Assembly (NCBI GenBank): GCA_947476045.1
Contig: CANJNZ010000007.1
Coordinates: 32,171 to 96,170, forward strand
Length of the DNA: 64,000 nt
Reading direction: 5' to 3'
Origin: Chthoniobacteraceae bacterium
GTDB lineage: Bacteria > Verrucomicrobiota > Verrucomicrobiia > Chthoniobacterales > Chthoniobacteraceae
This document shows, in pieces, positions 1-9,886 of the stretch. The position numbers were made by a program, and so were the translations under genes. The notes below the pieces were generated by a model. It ran no database searches, had not been told where the DNA came from, and saw only the letters and a list, made by a program, of their open reading frames with translations. Position 1 is the stretch's first letter; every line of letters begins with the position of its first letter.

Positions 1-1585
1 CCGCGCGCACCCGAGAGGACTGACGGTAAGTCGCGCTCGTCACGATGAGCTTCACGATGTGGCGCACGCTCCATGGCTTCGCTCCCTCGCGAAATTCCAC
101 GGCGAGCCAGTCGAGCAACTCGGGGTGCGTCGGGTATTCGCCCTGCATTCCGAAGTCATCCACCGACTTCACCAATCCAGTGCCGAAGAACTGCTGCCAG
201 AGCCGGTTCACCGTCACGCGGGCGAGCAGGGAATTTTGCGGAGAGACCAGCCATTGCGCGAGGCCGAGACGATTTTCGGGCGCGCCCGGAAGTGGTGCGC
301 CGAGGACATGCGGAGGGCGGCGCGACGCAGGGCGCGTTTTATCCGGCAAGTCGTATTGGCCGCGAGAAAGCACGAAGGTCGGCTTCGGCGTCTCGGCTTC
401 CTGCATGACCATGACTTTCGCTTTTGGCCCATCCGGCGCGAGCGGGGAGGCCGCATCGATGTGCGGTGCATATGCGACCGCATTGCTGTTTTCGACGTGC
501 TTTTCCGTGATCGAATTGAAGTAAGCCAGCAGTCCGTAGAAATCCTCCTGCTTCAGCGGATCAAATTTGTGATCGTGGCAGCGGCAGCAGTTCAACGTGA
601 GTCCAAGAAACGCCGTCCCCATCGTCTGGACCCGGTCTGCCGCATACTCATTGAGATACTCAGCCGCGATGGTGCCGCCCTCGACTGTGATGAGATGATT
701 GCGGCAAAAGGAGGTCGCGAGCACCTGCTCCGGCTTCGCATCGGGAAGGAGGTCGCCCGCGATTTGTTCGATGACAAAACGATCGAAAGGCAAATCGTCA
801 TTGTAGGATTTGATCACCCAGTCCCGCCACGGCCAGCTCGTGCGCCGATGATCATGCAGGTAGCCATTCGTGTCGCCGTAGCGCGCCACATCCAGCCATC
901 GCACCGCCATCCGCTCTCCGTAGCGCGGCGAGGCAAGCAGGCGATCCACCTGCCGCTCGTAGGCATCGGGCGTTTTGTCGGCGAGAAACGCGTCCAGTTC
1001 CTCCAGCGTCGGCGGCAGTCCAGTGAGATCAAAAGTCACACGACGGAGTAGGCGCGCCTTTTCCGCCTCCGGCGAAAGCGAAAGCCCTGCCCGCGTCAGA
1101 CGCTCGACGATGAACGAGTCAATGGGATTGCGGATTGCAGATTGCGGATTGCGGATTTCCGGCACCGCCGGGCGCACGGGTGGGACAAACGCCCAGTGCT
1201 TTTCGTATTTGGCTCCCTGTTCGATCCAGCGGCGGAGTAAATTCTTCGTCTCCGGTGAAAGCTTCTTGTGCGACTTCGGCGGCGGCATGACCTCTTCGGG
1301 ATCCGTTTCGTTGATTCGCTTCCACAATTCGCTGCCCTTGATGTCGCCGGGCTTGATGATCACCGCACCGCTCTCGGCTTTGCCATAGGCTCCCTCGGCA
1401 ATATCCAGACGCATCTCCGCCTTGCGCTGTTTCGAATCAAATCCGTGGCAGGAAAAACAATTTTCCGAAAGCACAGGCCGGATGTCGCGATTGAAAGCCA
1501 GCTCACGGTCCGCCGCAACTGCCGACAATATTCCCGTCGTAATCAGAGCTAAAATGCAACGATTCGTGATGAGTGTCTTGAGCAT
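1..1585 (-). CDS. PSD1/DUF1549-DUF1553 cytochrome-domain protein, 3' end cut by window edge
   Basis: Starts at ATG 1585 and stays open to base 1 (528 codons seen), so the C-terminus is missing. The N-terminus is a signal peptide (ILALITTGILSAVAAD), followed by a planctomycete-type cytochrome c domain with CFSCH near residue 43. A linker reads [15 protein letters not shown]1549 follows (about 150-345) with the second motif [11 protein letters not shown], then DUF1553 from about residue 415. It is the third gene of a minus-strand run after a paralogue and a DUF1501 protein, 12 bases after the DUF1501 stop. Family knowledge places such proteins in the periplasm or envelope of Planctomycetes and Verrucomicrobia, with DUF1501 partners. 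The substrate is unknown, and oxidation of sugars or polymers is inferred only. The linker is encoded by an iterated ATTGCGG heptamer, which looks like inserted repeat DNA. Confidence 0.9.
   Translation of the reverse strand, partial: MLKTLITNRCILALITTGILSAVAADRELAFNRDIRPVLSENCFSCHGFDSKQRKAEMRLDIAEGAYGKAESGAVIIKPGDIKGSELWKRINETDPEEVMPPPKSHKKLSPETKNLLRRWIEQGAKYEKHWAFVPPVRPAVPEIRNPQSAIRNPIDSFIVERLTRAGLSLSPEAEKARLLRRVTFDLTGLPPTLEELDAFLADKTPDAYERQVDRLLASPRYGERMAVRWLDVARYGDTNGYLHDHRRTSWPWRDWVIKSYNDDLPFDRFVIEQIAGDLLPDAKPEQVLATSFCRNHLITVEGGTIAAEYLNEYAADRVQTMGTAFLGLTLNCCRCHDHKFDPLKQEDFYGLLAYFNSITEKHVENSNAVAYAPHIDAASPLAPDGPKAKVMVMQEAETPKPTFVLSRGQYDLPDKTRPASRRPPHVLGAPLPGAPENRLGLAQWLVSPQNSLLARVTVNRLWQQFFGTGLVKSVDDFGMQGEYPTHPELLDWLAVEFREGAKPWSVRHIVKLIVTSATYRQSSRVRA
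1125..1159. repeat. ATTGCGG-type heptamer repeat inside a PSD1 gene
   Basis: Same iterated heptamer as at 5727-5762 and at the equivalent linker position (between cytochrome and DUF1549 domains). It is read in frame as [12 protein letters not shown]. The identity extends a few bases beyond the heptamers on both sides. Confidence 0.85.
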
Positions 1586-1597
1586 GGGCTCGTTTCT

Positions 1598-3052
1598 TTA
1601 CGCCAGAATCTCTTTGATCACCTTGCTCGGTTCGACGCCGGTGAGGCGCTGGTCGAGGCCTTGGAATTTGTAGATGAAGCGTTCGTGGTCAATGCCGAGG
1701 CAGTGGAGGATGGTGGCGTTGAGATCGTTCAGGTGAACCGGCTTCTCGATGATGTTGTAGGAAAAGTCGTCGGTCTCGCCGTGGCTGATGCCGCCTTTCA
1801 CTCCGCCTCCGGCCATCCACATGCAGAAGTTTCGCGGGTGGTGATCGCGTCCGTAGTTGTCCTTGCTCAGCCCGCCTTGTGAATAGACGGTGCGGCCAAA
1901 TTCTCCGCCCCATACGACGAGCGTTTCATCGAGCATTCCACGATTTTTCAAATCCTGAATGAGCGCGGCGCAGCCTTGGTCGGTGTCCTTGCATTGATTG
2001 CCGAGTTCCTTCGGCAGATTGCCGTGGGAATCCCAGCCGCGATGGAAAAGTTGCACGGTGCGCACGCCGCGTTCGACGAGCCGCCGGGCGATCAGGCAGC
2101 TCTGTGCGAAGGAACCGGGCTTGTCCACATCGGGGCCGTAGAGGTCGAGCGTCGCCTTGGTTTCGCCGCTGAGGTCGGCAAGTTCCGGCACGCTGCTTTG
2201 CAGACGAAACGCCATTTCGTATTGCTCGATTCTCGTCAGCGTGTCGGGGTCGCGGTGTTGCTTGTGGCGGTGGTGGTTGAGGTCGCCGAGCGCGTCGAGC
2301 AATTTGCGGCGGTCATCGCGATCTACGCCCTGCGGATTGGGCAGATAGAGCACGGGGTCCGCTTCGTTGCGAAAAGCGACGCCGCTGTATTTGCCCGGCA
2401 GAAATCCGGAGTTCCAAAGCCGCTGATAGATCGCCTGTCCGTTGCTGCCTGCGGGCCATTTGGGAGTGAGCACGACGAAGGACGGGAGGTTTTCCGAAGT
2501 GCTGCCGAGTCCGTAGGATATCCATGAACCGATGCTCGCCTTGCCTGGTATTTCCGATCCGGTGAAAAGAAACGTGCAGGCTGGGTCGTGGTTGATGGCG
2601 TTGGTGTGGACGCTCTTGATGACGGCGATCTCGTCCGCGATTTTTCCAGTGAATGGCAGAAGATCGCTCACCCAGCGTCCACACTCGCCGTATTGCCGGA
2701 ATTGAAATTTCGACGGAGCGACGAGGAAGCTTTTCTGACCGGAGGTCATCGTGCTGAGTCGCTGTCCGCCTTGAATCGTGGGCGGCAGATTCTTTCCGAA
2801 AAATTCCTGCAAACTCGGCTTGTAGTCGAAGGTGTCCAGTTGCGACGGGCCGCCGTTCATGTGCAGATAGATCAGCGCCTTTGCCCTTGGGCGAAAGTGT
2901 GGCAGGCCGGGCAGGGCCAGTGGCGCGGCTTGTGTGCGTTGTGCGAGGCCCATCTGCGCGAGCGCGACAACGCCAAGTTTAAATCCTACGTCGCCGAAAA
3001 AATTGCGCCGCGTCATCGCGCGGTGAAATGCGGATTTGAGGATTTCGTTCAT
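1598..3052 (-). CDS. DUF1501 domain-containing protein (sulfatase-like fold)
   Basis: 484 residues from ATG 3052. An in-frame ATG at 3088 would add 12 residues and overlap the upstream gene, but 3052 puts the Tat-like motif [12 protein letters not shown] close to the N-terminus, as is usual in this family. Typical DUF1501 blocks are visible: [20 protein letters not shown] early, GWDSHGNL in the middle, WGGEFGRT and GRDHHPRNF, and near the end [10 protein letters not shown]. The fold resembles alkaline phosphatase/sulfatase enzymes and the protein is probably exported folded through Tat. It lies 13 bases after the stop of one PSD1 gene and 12 before the next, so the three form one transcription unit. 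The DUF1501/PSD1 pairing is characteristic of Planctomycetes and Verrucomicrobia. The reaction catalysed is not known. Confidence 0.9.
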   Translation of the reverse strand: MNEILKSAFHRAMTRRNFFGDVGFKLGVVALAQMGLAQRTQAAPLALPGLPHFRPRAKALIYLHMNGGPSQLDTFDYKPSLQEFFGKNLPPTIQGGQRLSTMTSGQKSFLVAPSKFQFRQYGECGRWVSDLLPFTGKIADEIAVIKSVHTNAINHDPACTFLFTGSEIPGKASIGSWISYGLGSTSENLPSFVVLTPKWPAGSNGQAIYQRLWNSGFLPGKYSGVAFRNEADPVLYLPNPQGVDRDDRRKLLDALGDLNHHRHKQHRDPDTLTRIEQYEMAFRLQSSVPELADLSGETKATLDLYGPDVDKPGSFAQSCLIARRLVERGVRTVQLFHRGWDSHGNLPKELGNQCKDTDQGCAALIQDLKNRGMLDETLVVWGGEFGRTVYSQGGLSKDNYGRDHHPRNFCMWMAGGGVKGGISHGETDDFSYNIIEKPVHLNDLNATILHCLGIDHERFIYKFQGLDQRLTGVEPSKVIKEILA

Positions 3053-3065
3053 GGCTGTGCGTTGG

Positions 3066-6000
3066 TCATGGGCGGACGATGACTTCATCGAGGTTCAATA
3101 AAAGATTCGCGACCTGCGTCCATGCTGCGAGTTCCGGAGTGGGGATGGAGGGGTCGCGTTTGGACTCGCCAACTGTGATGACTTGCAAGGCGACATCCGG
3201 CTTGGCCCGGTATTTTTCGAGAAAGGCATTGAGCACGGTTTGAAGCCGTCCGCTTTCCACAGCATCCGGGCCGCGGTTGAGAGCGCACTGAAATGCGAAC
3301 GTGAACCGGCTCGCAGTTGTGTCGCCGCCCTTTGTGATGATGCGTTGCGCGAAAGCGCGCGCGGCTTCGAAAAATTGCACGTCATTGAGCAACTGCAACG
3401 CTTGCAGCGGTGTGTTGCCGCGATCCCGTTTGGTGCAATACGCCTCGCGGGAAGGCGCGTCGAAATTCACCAGAAACGGAGCCGGAGCCGTGCGTTTCAA
3501 GAAGGTGTAGATGCTGCGGCGATACAGCGCCTCGCCGCTGTCCTGCTTGTAAGAACGCGTGTTGCTGCCGACAAATCCCACAGGCTCCCAGATATTCGGT
3601 GGCTGATAGATTCGCACGGCCTTGCCACCGACTTTTTCAACCAGCAATCCGGATACGAGGAGCGCCTGATCTCGAATCGCCTCCGCGTTCAGGCGCAGTC
3701 GTGATGCACGGGCGAGCAGGCGGTTTCCGGGGTCTTTACCCAACAGAATTTCGTTAGTGTCGGACGACTGCTGATAGACCTGCGACGTCACGATGGTCGT
3801 GATGAGCTTCTTCATATCCCATCCGTTTTCGCGGAATTCGGCGGCCAGAAAATCGAGAAGCTCCGGGTGGCTTGGTGGTTCGCCCTGCGCGCCGAAGTCG
3901 CTGGAACTTTTCACCAGACCAAGACCAAAAAAGTGCTGCCAGAAACGGTTCACTGCCACGCGTGCAGTGAGCGGGTTTTCCGAGCTAACGATCCATTTTG
4001 CGAGATCGAGACGGTTTGGTCTCGAAGTGCCGACGGGCAGGGGAGGCAGGAAAGCCGGCACGTTCGGCTGCACGGGTTCGCCGGGTTTGTCATAGGCACC
4101 GCGGAGCATGATGTTCGCCTGCCGCGGCGACGGTAAATCGGCCATGATGAATGTGGATGGGATCGTTCCATCGTGTGCTTTCACTTCTTTCTCCGCAGTC
4201 GAGATAGCTGCTGTTAGTGGCTGAAGCACGGGCTGCGTCCTGATGCAGACATTGATGAGATAGTATTCCCTCAGCTTCGCGATCTGCTCCGGCGTGATTT
4301 TGTCGTTTGCTGTGGTGAGGAAATTATTGATGTCCTTCGGCGCTCCCGGCAGTCCCTGCATTTGATGCTGGCTGCGCCACATTTTGAAGGAAGTGCCAGC
4401 GTCGGCAGGCGGATGACTGTCGCCGACGATGGAAAGCCTATCCCAATAGACGAGGCCGCCGGACTGCGTGAACGCAAACCCCGTGACGAAATTGCCGCCT
4501 TTCAAACCCACCTTTTCCGCCGGCACTTCGAGTTTCACCCAATCATCCGCCTTTGGCAGCGCGCCTGCGGAAAAACGCTCCGTCGAATTGATGGCACCTT
4601 GATTGATCGCATTCACGTCGCCCCACACTGCGCGATGCTTCCAGCCATCCGTGCGAAATTGCAGCATCACTGCGCTAGGTAGCTGCGCGGAATCCAGCCG
4701 CACCATCACTTGAATCACTGCGTTCTGCGGCACGTAAAGCGGACGCGCGTCGCCTTCGTAGTAATCGCGCACGATGCCGTCGTCCTGACGTTTCAACGCC
4801 AGCTTGCCACTCGCCGGTTTGATCTCAGGTTCACCGACAAATTTCACCGGCGACTTGCCGTTGCCAGTTTTCGCCACGGCCTTTTCGGGAAACGCATCGT
4901 CCATCCAGACATCCTCGACGCGCTCGCCGTTTGCAGGCGCAGGTGCATCGAAGGGATCTTGATAGACCGTGTTCTTCAACGTCGTCTCAAGTTTCTCCCG
5001 CGCCTTGTCCAGTTTGTCCTTCAGCGCATCAAGTTGCTGCCGGTTTTCCGGCGTCATGTATTTTAAGACTGGCTTCGTGAGCAGAACGTTGCCGTCATTC
5101 GCCGGGTCGGCGGCGCTGTAGAAGAAGGCATACATTTGGTAATAATCCTTCTGCGTGATGGGATCGAATTTGTGATCGTGGCACGCAGCGCACTGCCCGG
5201 TGAGGCCCAGCCAGTTTTGCATCGTCGTCGCCGTGCGCTCGGATGCGTAGCGAAAAAGCTGCTCGGCATCAATCGAACCACCCTCGCCCGTGGTCACGTT
5301 GCAGCGGTTGTATCCGCTCGCGATTTTCTGTTCGTCGGTGCCGTTGAGAATGAGATCGCCCGCGAGCTGCTCGATGGTGAATTGATCAAACGGCTGATTA
5401 CGATTGAACGCGCCGACCACCCAGTCGCGGTAAAGCCACATTTGCCGCTCGTTGTCTAAATGCTGACCGTGCGTGTCGCCATAGCGCGCGAGGTCCAGCC
5501 ACCAATGCGCCATGTGTTCGCCAAAGCGCGGCGACGCCAGCAGACGTGCGACGATCTTTTGATACGCCTCCGCCGATTCGTCCGCGAGAAAAGCGGACAC
5601 CTCCTCCGCTGTCGGCGGCAGCCCCGTGAGATCGAGCGTCACGCGGCGAATGAGCGTTGCTTTGTCTGCTGGAGGTGAAAATTTGAGTCCCTCCTGTGCC
5701 AGCCGGGCCATGATGAAAGTATCAATGGGATTGCGGATTGCAGATTGCGGATTGCGGATTTCCGGCAGCGTCGGCTTCACCAATGGCTCAAAGGCCCAGT
5801 GCTTTTGATATTTCGCACCCTGTGAGATCCACAGCTTCAGTGTCTCCTTTTGCTCGCTCGTCAAAGTCTTGTGTGTCTTCGGCGGCGGCATTACTTCGTC
5901 TGGATCCGTTTCGTTGATTCGCTTCCACAATTCACTGCCCGCAGGATCGCCCGATTTAATCGCAACACGCCCCTCTTCCAGCGCAGCCTTCGCCCCCGCC

Positions 6001-6188
6001 TCCTCATCCAGACGCAAGTCCCCCTTGCGCTTCTTCGCGTCCGTCCCGTGACACGCAAAACAATTCTCCGAAAGTATCGGCCGGATATCGCGATTAAAAA
6101 CTAGATCGCTACCAAGCGCCACGCTTGCCGATGCACCCATCAACGTGACGGTAAAAAATAGAAAATTCCTGTCAAACATGTGGAGCAT
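3066..6188 (-). CDS. PSD1/DUF1549-DUF1553 cytochrome-domain protein with inserted carbohydrate-binding-like domain
   Basis: 1,040 residues. A signal peptide ([19 protein letters not shown]) is followed by a cytochrome c-like domain with CFACH near residue 43. After the linker [13 protein letters not shown] comes DUF1549 with [11 protein letters not shown] near residue 335. An inserted beta-rich segment (about 420-610, with the block [12 protein letters not shown]) looks like a jelly-roll or carbohydrate-binding domain, and DUF1553 fills the C-terminal third ([20 protein letters not shown]). ATG 6188 is used; ATG 6179 is an alternative three residues in. It is the first gene of the three-gene PSD1-DUF1501-PSD1 run and a paralogue of the gene at 1-1585, which lacks the insert. 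An envelope redox role is inferred from the haem-type motifs. The [12 protein letters not shown] linker is encoded by the same heptamer repeat as in the paralogue. Confidence 0.92.
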   Translation of the reverse strand: MLHMFDRNFLFFTVTLMGASASVALGSDLVFNRDIRPILSENCFACHGTDAKKRKGDLRLDEEAGAKAALEEGRVAIKSGDPAGSELWKRINETDPDEVMPPPKTHKTLTSEQKETLKLWISQGAKYQKHWAFEPLVKPTLPEIRNPQSAIRNPIDTFIMARLAQEGLKFSPPADKATLIRRVTLDLTGLPPTAEEVSAFLADESAEAYQKIVARLLASPRFGEHMAHWWLDLARYGDTHGQHLDNERQMWLYRDWVVGAFNRNQPFDQFTIEQLAGDLILNGTDEQKIASGYNRCNVTTGEGGSIDAEQLFRYASERTATTMQNWLGLTGQCAACHDHKFDPITQKDYYQMYAFFYSAADPANDGNVLLTKPVLKYMTPENRQQLDALKDKLDKAREKLETTLKNTVYQDPFDAPAPANGERVEDVWMDDAFPEKAVAKTGNGKSPVKFVGEPEIKPASGKLALKRQDDGIVRDYYEGDARPLYVPQNAVIQVMVRLDSAQLPSAVMLQFRTDGWKHRAVWGDVNAINQGAINSTERFSAGALPKADDWVKLEVPAEKVGLKGGNFVTGFAFTQSGGLVYWDRLSIVGDSHPPADAGTSFKMWRSQHQMQGLPGAPKDINNFLTTANDKITPEQIAKLREYYLINVCIRTQPVLQPLTAAISTAEKEVKAHDGTIPSTFIMADLPSPRQANIMLRGAYDKPGEPVQPNVPAFLPPLPVGTSRPNRLDLAKWIVSSENPLTARVAVNRFWQHFFGLGLVKSSSDFGAQGEPPSHPELLDFLAAEFRENGWDMKKLITTIVTSQVYQQSSDTNEILLGKDPGNRLLARASRLRLNAEAIRDQALLVSGLLVEKVGGKAVRIYQPPNIWEPVGFVGSNTRSYKQDSGEALYRRSIYTFLKRTAPAPFLVNFDAPSREAYCTKRDRGNTPLQALQLLNDVQFFEAARAFAQRIITKGGDTTASRFTFAFQCALNRGPDAVESGRLQTVLNAFLEKYRAKPDVALQVITVGESKRDPSIPTPELAAWTQVANLLLNLDEVIVRP
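5727..5762. repeat. ATTGCGG-type heptamer repeat inside a PSD1 gene
   Basis: Tandem iterations of a GATTGCG/ATTGCGG heptamer lie in frame within the coding sequence and encode [10 protein letters not shown] on the minus strand. An almost identical block lies at 1125-1159 in the paralogous gene, and related blocks lie at 20560-20610, 22022-22053, 22370-22381, 31952-31985 and 41489-41520. Confidence 0.85.
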
Positions 6189-6251
6189 GAAAAGCCTCTA
6201 ATTAACCTCTCCACGCTTAGGGCGAAGAAGTATTTCTCCCTTTCCACAATG

Positions 6252-6521
6252 TCAGTCCGCCGAGGAAATATAGTAGAAAACAAAGATTATAAAACAGAGG
6301 ATCAAAAAAGACAGGGTCCATCCGGTCCAGTGGCGTGACATGGCACCAGTTGTTATTGCGATGATCCAACATGTTAGAAATAACGCCCCCGGATCTGGTA
6401 AATATTGTGCAAAGAAAAACGGGAGGATTGTGAGAACGAGTGTCGCCCACGGAAGCACGCGCCGATGCAGTTTACGTTGGGGTTCGTTCGGATATTCCTG
6501 TGCTGGTTCCTCGTCGTGCAT
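6252..6521 (-). CDS. small hypothetical membrane protein
   Basis: 89 residues with an acidic/polar head (MHDEEPAQEYPNEPQRKL), then two or three hydrophobic helices: VLPWATLVLTILPFFFAQYL, ALFLTCWIIAITTGAM and TLSFLILCFIIFVFYYI. No family is recognised. It has the composition of a real inner-membrane protein rather than an antisense shadow, and no larger frame covers it on either strand. It sits 63 bases upstream of the start of the PSD1 gene on the same strand and is divergent from the oxidoreductase at 6740. The function is unknown. Confidence 0.6.
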   Translation of the reverse strand: MHDEEPAQEYPNEPQRKLHRRVLPWATLVLTILPFFFAQYLPDPGALFLTCWIIAITTGAMSRHWTGWTLSFLILCFIIFVFYYISSAD

Positions 6522-6739
6522 GATTGATGTCAGTCGGCTCTGTCCAAACTACGTCACTGGTTTTCTGGGCAAAAGAGAGAATCTGTTGAAACGCTGAATT
6601 GAGCGGCAACAATTGATTGGGTGCATCCTCCGCATGGTCCTAACTTTTTTTCATGCGGCGGGTCTTTCCGCGTAGCCAAGAGCGGGCGCGTCGTTCTACG
6701 GTGCGCTCTCAATCCTTCGCCAAAACCACACATTCACAC

Positions 6740-8083
6740 ATGAACGAACCATCCATCATCCCAGTCAATCGTCGTAGTTTTCTTCGTCGCAGCGGCGGCA
6801 TCCTCAGCGGCGTCGCTCTTGCCGGCGCACTCGATCCCGCGCGCTATGCACACGGCGCTTCTACGAGCGAGGAGTTGAAAATCGCGCTTGTTGGCTGCGG
6901 TGGACGCGGTAGCGGTGCGGCGAGTCAGGCACTAAATACGAACGGCCTCGGCCCGGTGAAACTCGTCGCGATGGCCGACGTTTTTGAAGACCGCCTGCAA
7001 GGTGCGCTCAGCAATCTCAGCAAGCAGCACAAGGATCATGTGAAGGTGGACAAGGAGAGCCAGTTCATCGGCTTCGACGCCTACAAAAAAGCCATCGCCA
7101 TGGCGGATGTCGTCATCCTCACCACGCCTCCCGGCTTTCGCCCGATGATGTTCGAGGAAGCCATCGCGCAGGGCAAACACGTCTTCATGGAAAAGCCCGT
7201 CGCCACCGACGCCGCTGGTGTGAACCGCGTCCTCGCCGCCGCCAAGATTGCGAAGGAAAAGAACCTCAAAGTTGGTGTTGGCCTCCAGCGTCATCACTCG
7301 AAAGGCTACATTGAAACCATCAAGCGCATCCACGACGGAGCCATCGGCGACATCACCTCCGCGCGCTGCTACTGGAATGGCGCTACGCCGTGGTTGAAGA
7401 AACGTGCCGACCTTGAAAAAGCCGCCGGACGCAAACTCACCGAAATGGAATACCAGATGCGCAACTGGTATTACTTCTCATGGATCTGCGGCGACCACAT
7501 CGTCGAGCAGCACATCCACAACATTGACGTCATCAACTGGGTGAAAAAAGGATTCCCCGTGAAGGCATCGGGCATGGGCGGATGCGAGGTTCGCAAGGGT
7601 GAAGACTACGGTGAAATCTTTGACCACCACGCCGTCGAATTTGAATACGCAGACGGCAGCCGTTGCTCCAGCTTCTGCCGCCACATCGTCGGCTGCTGGA
7701 ACTCCGTCAGCGAACACGTCGTCGGAACAAAGGGGAAGAGCAGTGTGGATCGCCACGTCATCAGCCCCACCGGCGGCGACGCATGGCGCTTCGACGCCCG
7801 AGGTGAAAAGGACGCCTACCAAGTCGAACACGACGATCTTTTCGACGCCATCCGCAACAACAAGGAATACAACGAAGCAGAACTCGGCGCGATGAGCACC
7901 GCCACCGCCATCCTCGGACGCGAGGCCACCTACAGCGGCGTCGAAGTGGAAATGGCCGCCTTCCTCAAGCGCAGCAGGTCCATCTTCCCGCCGAACCTCG
8001 CGTGGGACGCCGACATGCCCGTGAAGCCCGGCAAAGACGGCATCTACCCCCGCGCCGTCCCCGGACAATACAAGCCCGTCTAA
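6740..8083 (+). CDS. Gfo/Idh/MocA family oxidoreductase, Tat-exported
   Basis: 447 residues from ATG 6740. A longer in-frame ATG at 6653 is rejected because it adds a low-complexity basic extension before the twin-arginine signal. The Tat signal is NRRSFLRRSGGILSGVALAG. A Rossmann NAD(P)-binding motif follows (KIALVGCGGRGSGAASQAL), then MADVFEDRL, the active-site region MEKPVATDAAGVN and a substrate domain containing HHSKGYIETIKRIHDGAIG and HIHNIDVINW. The EKP lysine and downstream histidine match the Gfo/Idh/MocA dehydrogenase pattern. Exported members are very numerous in Verrucomicrobia and Planctomycetes and are thought to oxidise sugars or inositols. Substrate and cofactor direction cannot be told from sequence. 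It stands alone and is followed by a clear terminator. Confidence 0.93.
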   Translation: MNEPSIIPVNRRSFLRRSGGILSGVALAGALDPARYAHGASTSEELKIALVGCGGRGSGAASQALNTNGLGPVKLVAMADVFEDRLQGALSNLSKQHKDHVKVDKESQFIGFDAYKKAIAMADVVILTTPPGFRPMMFEEAIAQGKHVFMEKPVATDAAGVNRVLAAAKIAKEKNLKVGVGLQRHHSKGYIETIKRIHDGAIGDITSARCYWNGATPWLKKRADLEKAAGRKLTEMEYQMRNWYYFSWICGDHIVEQHIHNIDVINWVKKGFPVKASGMGGCEVRKGEDYGEIFDHHAVEFEYADGSRCSSFCRHIVGCWNSVSEHVVGTKGKSSVDRHVISPTGGDAWRFDARGEKDAYQVEHDDLFDAIRNNKEYNEAELGAMSTATAILGREATYSGVEVEMAAFLKRSRSIFPPNLAWDADMPVKPGKDGIYPRAVPGQYKPV

Positions 8084-8105
8084 AGACGAAGCGCGAAATT
8101 CATTC

Positions 8106-8150
8106 ACGCCCCGCGCCAGCCCACGCTGATGCGGGGCGTATTGTTTTCCT
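8106..8150 (+). terminator. intrinsic terminator after the Gfo/Idh/MocA gene
   Basis: Nine-base-pair GC-rich stem (ACGCCCCGC at 8106-8114, GCGGGGCGT at 8131-8139) followed by a T-rich tail (TTGTTTTCCTTT). It sits between convergent genes. The minus-strand side lacks a good T tract, so it should mainly stop plus-strand transcription. Confidence 0.8.
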
Positions 8151-8711
8151 TTATCCCGCCCAGCGGTTTTGGAGTTCGAGGAGGCAGTCGCGTAGATTTC
8201 CGCGGTGGCGGTGAAAGATGGTTTCGTCGTCCGGGAGTTTACCACCTGTGAGGTCGCAGACGAGGGCGTCGAGGAGTTTGCGGGAGGTCTCGAGTTCGAG
8301 GGCGACCGGGAGGCGGCTTGTGCGCTGAACGGTGACGATGAAGCCGGCGGCGTGGGTGGCTGCGGCGCGGACGGAGAGCCAGTGGCGGGTGGAGAGTTGT
8401 TCGCCGCCATCGAGGAGGATGAAGCCCGGGGCTTCCACTTCGCGGAGTTTATCGGCGAGGCGTTCTTTTTCCCTCATACTGCTTTCGGCGGGCAGGCGGA
8501 AGAGGACGGGCTGAAAGCCGCGTGCTTCGAGGTGGGGGATGAGTTGCTGGAGGAGGGTGGTTTTGCCAGTGCCGCTGCCGCCGACAATGCTGGCGCACCA
8601 TTGATGAACTTCGATGCGCTGAATGAGGGTTTCCCAATTTACACCCGATGGAAAATGGAAGGGGAGGCTTTCGAGTTTGGAAGTGGCGAATGGGTTGTCG
8701 TTATCGGGCAC
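8151..8711 (-). CDS. P-loop ATPase (AAA-type), possible ExeA-like helper
   Basis: 186 residues. The Walker A motif GGSGTGKTTLL lies near residues 44-54 and a Walker B-like strand FILLDGGEQL near 97-106. The pattern 'sense a short bait, capture ATP, helix-rich lid' resembles small GspA/ExeA-type or conjugal AAA proteins, but the family is not certain. It is the last gene of a same-strand run from the hybrid kinase (13979) through two REC-DUF4388 regulators and a DUF2225 protein, with a 74-base gap to the gene before it. ATP binding is well supported; the substrate or partner is unknown. Confidence 0.75.
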   Translation of the reverse strand: MPDNDNPFATSKLESLPFHFPSGVNWETLIQRIEVHQWCASIVGGSGTGKTTLLQQLIPHLEARGFQPVLFRLPAESSMREKERLADKLREVEAPGFILLDGGEQLSTRHWLSVRAAATHAAGFIVTVQRTSRLPVALELETSRKLLDALVCDLTGGKLPDDETIFHRHRGNLRDCLLELQNRWAG

Positions 8712-8785
8712 AGTGTAATGGTGACGTGTAGTGTGGCGATATGGGAGAAGAAAGTGCGGGCTGGTGGGGAGGGTGGTGATTGCGG

Positions 8786-9805
8786 CTACTCGGCGCCGAT
8801 GGGCCTGGGCTTTGTTTTGGCGTCGAGGGCTGGCGTGGCGATGATGGCGCTTGCCGGTGTGTTTTTGGAGGGCGTGGGATTTTTTGCGGGGGTGGGGTTT
8901 GGTAATGGAGAGGTGGGTTTTTCTGTGACTGGCTTGGGCTCGGGGAGGAGGGGAGCTTCTTCGGGGAGGTCTGGGATTTTTCTCCGGGTGACGATGAGGG
9001 GTTTTGGGGGAGAGAGTGTGGGTTTGGCTGCGGCGGAGGGTGCAGTTTGTGGAGTTTCGGCTTGCGGCTTTGCGGGCGGTGGATCGGAGGAGAGTTTTAG
9101 CGGCGGGGCTGCGATGGGCGCGCTGGGCTCTTCGAGGATGTGGGGTTTGTTGTCGCGTTTTTCGACGAGGGTCAGTTGCAGTGCGATGACGACTTGGAGT
9201 TTCGGGTCCTTAAACTCCGGGGCATCACGCAGGCTGTGAAAACGTTTACCGGCATCCTCCCAATGCGAGAGGCGTCGCTCGATTTCGCCGCCGAGGAGTG
9301 CGGTGTTGATGTAGTGGCGGTCGCCGGGCTTCATGGTGGAGAATGCGGCGTTGATTTTGTCGAGGGCGCGGGCGAGGTAGCGCAGGTTGAGAGCCTCCTT
9401 TTCCTCCACCTGCCACGATGCGCGCAGGTAGCTCTGGCCGATGAAAAGCGGCGGGGCTTTGAGGAATTCCTGAATTTGTGCGAGGCAGAAATACGTGGGG
9501 CTTTTTGCTGCGATCATCTGGTAGTCGGGGCTGAGGACGAAGGGTTTGATTTTCTCCGCGAGTTGTTCGGGAAATTCGTCGAGGAACATGACGAAGCGGC
9601 ATTTCGGGCACTGCGGGAGTGTGCGCGGCTCGACGACGTCGCCGAGTTCCCTGCGGTCGAGGCGCATTCCGCGCGGGTTTGAGGAGGTTTCGATGCGTTG
9701 TTTCCAATGGTGTCCGTCAATCGGGCAGGTGAACTCCTGTTCGAGTGAGTTCACGGCGCGGGCGTTGATGGTGAGTGTAAGGATGAAGACGAGCAGCAAC
9801 TTCAT
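8786..9805 (-). CDS. DUF2225-like secreted protein with proline-rich tail
   Basis: 339 residues. The signal peptide (KLLLVFILTLTINARA) is followed by a Cys-rich head containing CPIDGHHWKQR and CPKCRFVMFLDEF, the two CxxC-like halves of a probable zinc ribbon as in DUF2225. A helical middle follows (to about residue 220), then a Pro/Ala/Lys-rich, probably disordered tail that ends in PIGAE. DUF2225 proteins are of unknown function, and the tail may span peptidoglycan. It sits in a run with two response regulators upstream (82-base gap) and the ATPase downstream, so a role linked to that signalling locus is plausible but inferred. Confidence 0.75.
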   Translation of the reverse strand: MKLLLVFILTLTINARAVNSLEQEFTCPIDGHHWKQRIETSSNPRGMRLDRRELGDVVEPRTLPQCPKCRFVMFLDEFPEQLAEKIKPFVLSPDYQMIAAKSPTYFCLAQIQEFLKAPPLFIGQSYLRASWQVEEKEALNLRYLARALDKINAAFSTMKPGDRHYINTALLGGEIERRLSHWEDAGKRFHSLRDAPEFKDPKLQVVIALQLTLVEKRDNKPHILEEPSAPIAAPPLKLSSDPPPAKPQAETPQTAPSAAAKPTLSPPKPLIVTRRKIPDLPEEAPLLPEPKPVTEKPTSPLPNPTPAKNPTPSKNTPASAIIATPALDAKTKPRPIGAE

Positions 9806-9886
9806 ACCGGGACACTGGCAAATGTCGCGATGGAGGTAAAGGAAGACGCAGGAGAGATTTTGAAAGCCGGATCTGCCCGTCGCGAT

